Shown here: piece after piece, positions 6,242 to 9,966 of the stretch
How positions within the stretch are numbered: position 1 is the first letter of the stretch
Layout of the letters: each line of letters begins with the position of its first letter
From: Bacillota bacterium
GTDB lineage: Bacteria > Bacillota_I > Bacilli_A > RF39 > UBA660
Reading direction: 5' to 3'
DNA length: 9,966 nt
NCBI GenBank assembly: GCA_023391185.1
Contig: JAEWBI010000017.1
Location: 1-9,966, forward strand
Translations under genes and position numbers: made by a program
The notes under the pieces: generated by a model
Seen by the model: the letters and a program-made list of their open reading frames with translations, nothing else
What the model was told of the DNA's origin: nothing
Database searches by the model: none

Positions 6242-7354
6242 ATGTTTTACACAATAGAAAAGAAAGGATTTACACTAATAGAACTTTTAGCGGTTATTTT
6301 AATACTTGGTATAATAGCGTTAATAGCAATACCAATAGTAAGTAATATTATTATGGAGAGTAAAAGAGGGGCGTTTGAAACTACTGTAAGTAATGTAGTA
6401 AGTGCAATTGAAGACACTTGTCACCTTCAAATATTAAAAGGTGAAGCGGTAACAGCGACATATATATTTACAGATGGAGTAGTGTCACCAAGTTTAAATA
6501 TAAAAGGAAAATTACCTACTAGCGGAACAGTAATAGTAGATGATAATTGTAATGTAACATTAAGTATAACAAACGGAACTTTCACAGCAAAAAAATTATC
6601 GTCAAATGATATAGTAACGATAACTAATGGTACTGAAATAGAAATATTATATGCAGTATATCCAAATGGGACTGCTGTATATTTTAATCCTGTAACTGGT
6701 ACTAAATGTACAGAAGGGGAATCAGTAAGCACTCCAGGAACAAAAACAGGATGCATGAAATGGTACACATTTAATGATGCTGGAAACACCACTTCGTCAA
6801 TTGATTTAATATTAGATCATAATACTACTTCAGTAGTATCATGGAACTCTACAGGAAGTAATGTAAGTGGACCAACAAACATAATGACACAACTTCAAAC
6901 AGATACAAGTTCATGGGTAGGAGTACCTGTAAGAAGTGATACTTATAGTGTTAGTAATGGCACAGCTGCCTATACAATAAACTATAATACATACAAAGCG
7001 AGACTAATTACAGCTGATGAGATTGCTTCAATAACTGGAAATACTAATTTTTTATCAATACCAGCAAGTCAAATTTGGTTTTATTTTGATAGTAATAGTC
7101 AAACTAAAACAGCAACAACAATTGGTTCAAGCAAATATGCATGGTTATTTGATTATACAATTGATTGTACAAGTAATGGATGCAACATAGCTGCCAATGG
7201 CACAAATGGTTATTGGACATCAACAGCTATTACCGGTTCGTCTTTAAATGCTTGGTTTGTGCATAGATACGGTCGTTTAAACAACTACGAAGTTAATAAT
7301 AACACCGTTGGTGGTATACGTCCAGTTATAACTATCTTAAAATCTAATATCTAA
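6242..7354 (+). CDS. Type IV pilin-like protein 2 with C-terminal lectin/FGE-like domain
   Basis: 370 residues. Leader MFYTIEKKG, cleavage expected at Gly9/Phe10, then FTLIELL with Glu14 at +5 and a hydrophobic helix to about residue 30. The neck (32-60) is followed by a compact domain with ATYIFTDGVVSPSLNIKGKLP (72-92), a middle domain with CMKWYTFND (171-179) and LDHNTT (191-196), then KARLITADEIASITG (252-266), YAWLFDYTI (299-307), GYWTSTA (323-329) and GIRPVITI (358-365). Six cysteines (60, 103, 156, 171, 309, 314) are conserved in pilin 3 and could form three disulfides outside the membrane. Same length as pilin 3. The C-terminal landmarks suggest a C-type-lectin/formylglycine-enzyme-like fold; this is inferred from motif pattern only. 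AGGAGG (6229-6234) supports the ATG. Confidence 0.88.
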   Translation: MFYTIEKKGFTLIELLAVILILGIIALIAIPIVSNIIMESKRGAFETTVSNVVSAIEDTCHLQILKGEAVTATYIFTDGVVSPSLNIKGKLPTSGTVIVDDNCNVTLSITNGTFTAKKLSSNDIVTITNGTEIEILYAVYPNGTAVYFNPVTGTKCTEGESVSTPGTKTGCMKWYTFNDAGNTTSSIDLILDHNTTSVVSWNSTGSNVSGPTNIMTQLQTDTSSWVGVPVRSDTYSVSNGTAAYTINYNTYKARLITADEIASITGNTNFLSIPASQIWFYFDSNSQTKTATTIGSSKYAWLFDYTIDCTSNGCNIAANGTNGYWTSTAITGSSLNAWFVHRYGRLNNYEVNNNTVGGIRPVITILKSNI

Positions 7355-7397
7355 AATAGCAACAAGACATTGAGTAAAGAACTGATAAAATAAAGGA

Positions 7398-7534
7398 ACG
7401 AATAAAGAAAACTTAAGTGCCAGTGTGAGCAAGTGTGGCTTCAGTTAACCTTGAAATAGGAAAAATGCTATGCTTTTTTCGTTAAAGGTAGTCATTTCAT
7501 ACGAGTTTTTGTGAGAGATGAGTTTCGTTTTTTT
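7398..7534 (+). ncRNA. Candidate small structured RNA or terminator region
   Basis: A TAAAAT box (7386-7391) with extended -10 TGA precedes this stretch, though no good -35 is visible. Hairpins seen: GCCA (7419-7422) / TGGC (7436-7439); a two-part stem ACCTT (7448-7452) / AAGGT (7485-7489) enclosing GAAAAATGC (7460-7468) / GCTTTTTTC (7472-7480) with one T-T mismatch; and ACGAG (7501-7505) / TTCGT (7524-7528) leading into seven T (7528-7534). AACGAA at 7397-7402 could pair with either TTCGTT. I recognise no known RNA family. It may instead be only the terminator of pilin 2. Confidence 0.28.
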
Positions 7535-7667
7535 CAAAATTGATTCAAAGATTTAGTTAGAATTCATGTATTACCTATTTAATAATGTTAAGATTTATCG
7601 TACACAAAACACTAAAACAAATTATAAGAAACTAACTAACAAAAATGAAATTTTTTTTCTGAATTTA

Positions 7668-7696
7668 TTGCAAAAACTATCATAGTTTAGTATCAT
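7668..7696 (+). promoter_or_regulatory. Promoter of pilin gene 3 with palindrome in the spacer
   Basis: TTGCAA (7668-7673), 17 bases, TATCAT (7691-7696). The spacer is filled by the 15-base palindrome AAACTATCATAGTTT (7674-7688), seven-base arms around one C, a natural place for a repressor to bind. It does not resemble the pilin 1 and 2 promoters. GGAG at 7740-7743 is the ribosome site. Confidence 0.5.
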
Positions 7697-7749
7697 TTTA
7701 TATGAATAGAAAATAATATATTATTTTAAAAAGAAGTATGGAGTAAAAA

Positions 7750-8862
7750 ATGAAAAAAAGAGGATTTACACTAATAGAACTTCTAGCAGTAATATTAATA
7801 CTTGGCATAATTGTTTTGATAGCAATTCCAATAGTTAGTAATATTATTAAGGAGAGCAAAAGAGGAGCTTTTGAAACCACTGTTAATAATGTGGTAAGTG
7901 CAATAGAAAATGCTTGTCAAATTCAAATGTTAAAAGGTGAAACGTTAACAGCGACATATATATTTACAGATGGGGTAGTGTCACCAAGTTTAAATGTTAA
8001 AGGAAAGTTACCAACTACTGGCACTTCAACAGTAGATTCAAGTTGTAATGTAACATTAAGTGTTACTAATGGAAAATTTACTGCAACAAAAATGTCTTTA
8101 GAAGATAGTGTAATAGTAGTAGATGGTGGTGAAATAGAAGAAACACCTATAACTTATACAGTATATGCTAATGGAACAGCAGTATACTTTAATCCAGTAA
8201 GTGGAGACAAATGTACAGCTGGAGAAGCTGTAAGTACAACAGGCACAAAAACAGGGTGTATGAAATGGTATGCATTTAATGATGGAGGTGCGTCTACTGA
8301 TACAATCAATTTAATACTAGACCATAATACTACAGCTGTAGTACCATGGAATTCTACTGGAAGTAATGTAAATGGACCAACAAATGTTATGTCAAAACTT
8401 GCATCTGACACTAGTTCATGGGCTGGAGTACCAACTAGAACAGATAGTTATAGTGTAAGTAATGGAACAGCAACCTATACGATAGACTATAGTACATATA
8501 AGGCTAGACTTATAATGGCATCTGAAATAGCTGCAATTACAGGGAAAAGTAGTTTTGTAGAGGCAACAACGCCATATATAAGTTGGTTTTATTTAGACAG
8601 TAATAATCAAACACAAGTAGCTACAACAACAGGAGCAAGTAATTATGCCTGGTTATTTGATTATACAATTGGTTGTACTAGTTACGGATGCAATATAGCA
8701 GATAGTAGTAACTCTGGGTACTGGTCATCTACAGCTATCTTTGGCAATGCTAACTACGCTTGGGGTGTACGTAGGGGCGGCAAGTTGGACTACTACCACG
8801 TAGTCAATACAGACATTAACGGTGTGCGCCCAGTTATAACTATTCAAAAAAACAGTCTTTAA
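7750..8862 (+). CDS. Type IV pilin-like protein 3 with codon-shifted variable-like C-terminus
   Basis: 370 residues, a paralogue of pilin 2 along its whole length. Leader MKKRG is shorter; cleavage expected at Gly5/Phe6 with Glu10 at +5. Shared landmarks: ATYIFTDGVVSPSLNVKGKLP (68-88), CMKWYAFND (170-178), LDHNTT (190-195), KARLIMASEIAAITG (251-265), YAWLFDYTI (299-307), GYWSSTA (323-329), GVRPVITI (358-365). Cysteines 56, 99, 155, 170, 309 and 314 match pilin 2. The last part stands out: bases 8761-8820 are 50% G+C, and Arg341, Arg342 and Arg360 use CGT, AGG and CGC, while the four earlier arginines (4, 38, 230, 253) all use AGA. C-ending codons (GGC, TAC, GAC, CAC, GTC) cluster there too. 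This suggests foreign origin or directed variation of the tail. The start has GGAG 6 bases upstream. Likely a surface or secreted protein; partner genes are not in the window. Confidence 0.88.
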   Translation: MKKRGFTLIELLAVILILGIIVLIAIPIVSNIIKESKRGAFETTVNNVVSAIENACQIQMLKGETLTATYIFTDGVVSPSLNVKGKLPTTGTSTVDSSCNVTLSVTNGKFTATKMSLEDSVIVVDGGEIEETPITYTVYANGTAVYFNPVSGDKCTAGEAVSTTGTKTGCMKWYAFNDGGASTDTINLILDHNTTAVVPWNSTGSNVNGPTNVMSKLASDTSSWAGVPTRTDSYSVSNGTATYTIDYSTYKARLIMASEIAAITGKSSFVEATTPYISWFYLDSNNQTQVATTTGASNYAWLFDYTIGCTSYGCNIADSSNSGYWSSTAIFGNANYAWGVRRGGKLDYYHVVNTDINGVRPVITIQKNSL

Positions 8863-8906
8863 AAGTGATAAAACGCAATATAATTATAAATTAAAAAGTA
8901 TTTGAA

Positions 8907-8948
8907 AAAAAGGACACATATAACAAAAAAATAATATGTCTCCTTTTT
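8907..8948. terminator. Terminator between pilin gene 3 and ffh
   Basis: Arms 8907-8921 and 8934-8948 pair over 14 of 15 positions (one C-C mismatch) around a 12-base loop. An A run opens the stem and a T run closes it, so it could work in both directions, though no gene on the minus strand needs it. Confidence 0.85.
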
Positions 8949-8974
8949 ATTTTAAAACAAATATACTAATACCC

Positions 8975-9003
8975 TAGATTTTCAAACTATTTTTAGGTAT
9001 AAT
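8975..9003 (+). promoter_or_regulatory. Promoter of ffh
   Basis: Perfect TATAAT at 8998-9003 with a weak TAGATT (8975-8980) 17 bases upstream. The start point would be near 9010, almost at the ribosome site AGGTGA (9009-9014), so the leader is very short, as it is for the operon at 77. Confidence 0.6.
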
Positions 9004-9020
9004 TAAGTAGGTGATAGAAC

Positions 9021-9966
9021 ATGTTTGAAAATTTAGGTGACAGATTACAAAATGCGATAGATAAGATAAAGGGATATGGAAAGATTACTGAAGAAAATAT
9101 CAGTGATGTAGTACGTGAAATTAGACTTGCTCTATTAGAAGCAGATGTTAATTATGTTGTAGTAAAAGAATTTGTAAGTAAAGTTAAAGAAAAAGCGCTT
9201 GGCGAAGAAGTAGCCAAAAGCTTAAAACCTGGTGAAGTATTTGTTAAAATCTTAAAGGATGAATTAGTAGAACTTTTAGGTGGAGAAAAAGCTGATTTAT
9301 ATACCAGTGGGAATCCAAGTATTTTAATGATGGCAGGTCTTCAAGGGTCTGGTAAAACAACAACAGCTGGAAAACTTTCTTTATTACTTCGTAAGAAGTA
9401 TAATAAGAAACCTCTTTTAGTAGCTTGTGATGTTTATAGACCAGCCGCTATTGATCAGTTAAAACAATTAGGAAAACAACTTGGTATTGAAGTATATGAT
9501 GAGGGTCAAGGAAATCCTGTTGAAATAGCTATTAATGGTTTAAAATATGCCAAAGAAAATGGTTTTAACTATGTGTTAATTGATACTGCTGGACGACTTC
9601 ATATAGATGAAAAATTAATGGAAGAACTTCAAAATATTAATGAAGCAGTTAAACCTAATGAAATATTACTTGTTATTGACTCTATGACAGGTCAAGATGC
9701 AATTAATGTAATAACAGGCTTTAATGATAAATTACCTCTTACCGGGGCAGTACTTACTAAATTAGATGGTGATACAAGAGGTGGAGCTGCTCTTTCAATT
9801 AGACACTTAACTAATATACCGATAAAATATATTGGTGTCAGTGAAAAAATGGATGGTCTTGAAGAGTTTTATCCTGATAGAATGGCTACTCGTATTCTTG
9901 GTATGGGCGATCTTATGAGTATGATTGAAAAAGCCGAATCAGTAATAGACCAAGATGAAGCCATGG
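9021..9966 (+). CDS. ffh: Signal recognition particle GTPase Ffh (SRP54), 3' end cut by window
   Basis: The first 315 residues of Ffh, open at the window end; full-length proteins have about 450. Ffh binds SRP RNA and signal sequences of nascent membrane proteins and docks with FtsY. The N domain (1-95) includes VREIRLALLEADVN (31-44). The G domain shows G1 GLQGSGKTT (106-114), DVYRPAAIDQLKQL (137-150), G3 DTAGR (188-192), G4 TKLDGDTRGG (246-255) and GVSEKMDGLEEFYPDR (272-287). RILGMGDL (291-298) starts the linker to the methionine-rich M domain, which is missing because of the window end, not by truncation in the genome. ATG at 9021 has AGGTGA 6 bases upstream. No ylxM, the gene often found just before ffh in Firmicutes, is present; ffh has its own promoter. 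Confidence 0.97.
   Translation, partial: MFENLGDRLQNAIDKIKGYGKITEENISDVVREIRLALLEADVNYVVVKEFVSKVKEKALGEEVAKSLKPGEVFVKILKDELVELLGGEKADLYTSGNPSILMMAGLQGSGKTTTAGKLSLLLRKKYNKKPLLVACDVYRPAAIDQLKQLGKQLGIEVYDEGQGNPVEIAINGLKYAKENGFNYVLIDTAGRLHIDEKLMEELQNINEAVKPNEILLVIDSMTGQDAINVITGFNDKLPLTGAVLTKLDGDTRGGAALSIRHLTNIPIKYIGVSEKMDGLEEFYPDRMATRILGMGDLMSMIEKAESVIDQDEAM

Larger units (their letters stand above)
7355..7749. other. 395-base intergenic region between pilin genes 2 and 3
   Basis: No open reading frame of interest on either strand. It contains a possible small structured RNA (7398-7534), a weak terminator-like end there, and the promoter of pilin 3 (7668-7696). The stretch 7536-7667 is A+T-rich with nothing further that I can support. 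It is the longest gap in the window and unlike the gap before pilin 2 in sequence. Confidence 0.6.

Noticed and set aside
6427..6792. Minus-strand open frame of about 120 residues inside pilin 2, and a similar one at 8154-8411 in pilin 3
   Set aside because: Both are antisense shadows of the same conserved coding stretch, with no start signals; their similarity to each other follows from the paralogy of the plus-strand genes.
5036..8948. Reverse transcriptase, accessory DGR gene, or A-rich template repeat inside the window
   Set aside because: I looked in the pilin gaps and found no such reading frame and no copy of the 8716-8844 block other than the paralogous one in pilin 2, so the DGR idea has no in-window partner.
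8863..9020. SRP RNA gene next to ffh
   Set aside because: The gap contains a terminator and a promoter; none of the conserved SRP RNA tetraloop and asymmetric-loop bases are visible here or in 7355-7749.
1..9966. Recoded UGA (as Trp) in a Mollicutes-like organism
   Set aside because: All tryptophans use TGG and all frames read with the standard code. The lack of TGA stops in eight genes is too small a sample to mean anything.
1..9966. CRISPR array, tRNA, insertion sequence or invertible promoter
   Set aside because: No regularly spaced repeats, no cloverleaf with a GGTTCGA-type arm, no transposase, and no long inverted repeats around the pilin promoters were seen.

Overview
The window is strongly A+T-rich with every gene on the plus strand. 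It has strong AGGAGG/AGGTGA ribosome binding sites, short leaders, promoters with TATAAT or extended -10 boxes, and Rho-independent terminators. All eight complete genes end in TAA or TAG, and the standard code reads through them cleanly. This fits a low-GC Firmicutes/Bacilli-type bacterium, perhaps one of the uncultured small-genome gut lineages. That placement is inferred from style, not from a marker comparison.

Region 1 (1-4317) is a cell-envelope operon: an alpha/beta hydrolase (77-814), a Mur ligase of MurF type whose usual N-terminal domain is replaced by a membrane region (818-2410), a LiaF-like four-helix membrane protein with a five-rung FGG repeat domain (2422-3090), and an ATP-grasp D-Ala-D-Ala ligase (3102-4301). 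Gaps are 3, 11 and 11 bases. There is one promoter at the front, preceded by direct repeats, and one terminator at the end whose loop contains the ddl stop codon. Ddl would make the D-Ala-D-Ala dipeptide and the MurF-like enzyme would use it. The LiaF-like protein suggests an envelope-stress connection.

Region 2 (4318-5035) holds a monocistronic gene of unknown function (169 aa, with an internal duplication) between two copies of the ddl tail plus terminator. The downstream copy is decayed as coding sequence but keeps its terminator hairpin.

Region 3 (5036-8948) is a tandem array of three secreted or surface pseudopilin-like proteins. Each has a class III prepilin leader (KKGFTLIELL or KRGFTLIELL) and a C-terminal domain ending in YW(T/S)(D/S)TA ... 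G(I/V)RPV. That signature recalls the C-type-lectin/formylglycine-enzyme-like fold used by variable proteins of diversity-generating retroelements. The last ~120 coding bases of the third gene are GC-rich and use codons unlike the rest of that gene. Pilins 1 and 2 share a promoter-leader cassette; pilins 2 and 3 are full-length paralogues. The 395-base gap before pilin 3 contains hairpins and a possible terminator, perhaps a small RNA.

Region 4 (8949-9966) starts a housekeeping locus: the SRP GTPase gene ffh, cut off by the window end after its NG domain.

The strongest candidate for something new is the pilin array as a surface-diversification locus. No reverse transcriptase or template repeat is in the window, so that idea depends on what lies outside it. 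Second is the membrane-embedded MurF variant with its atypical Ddl partner.
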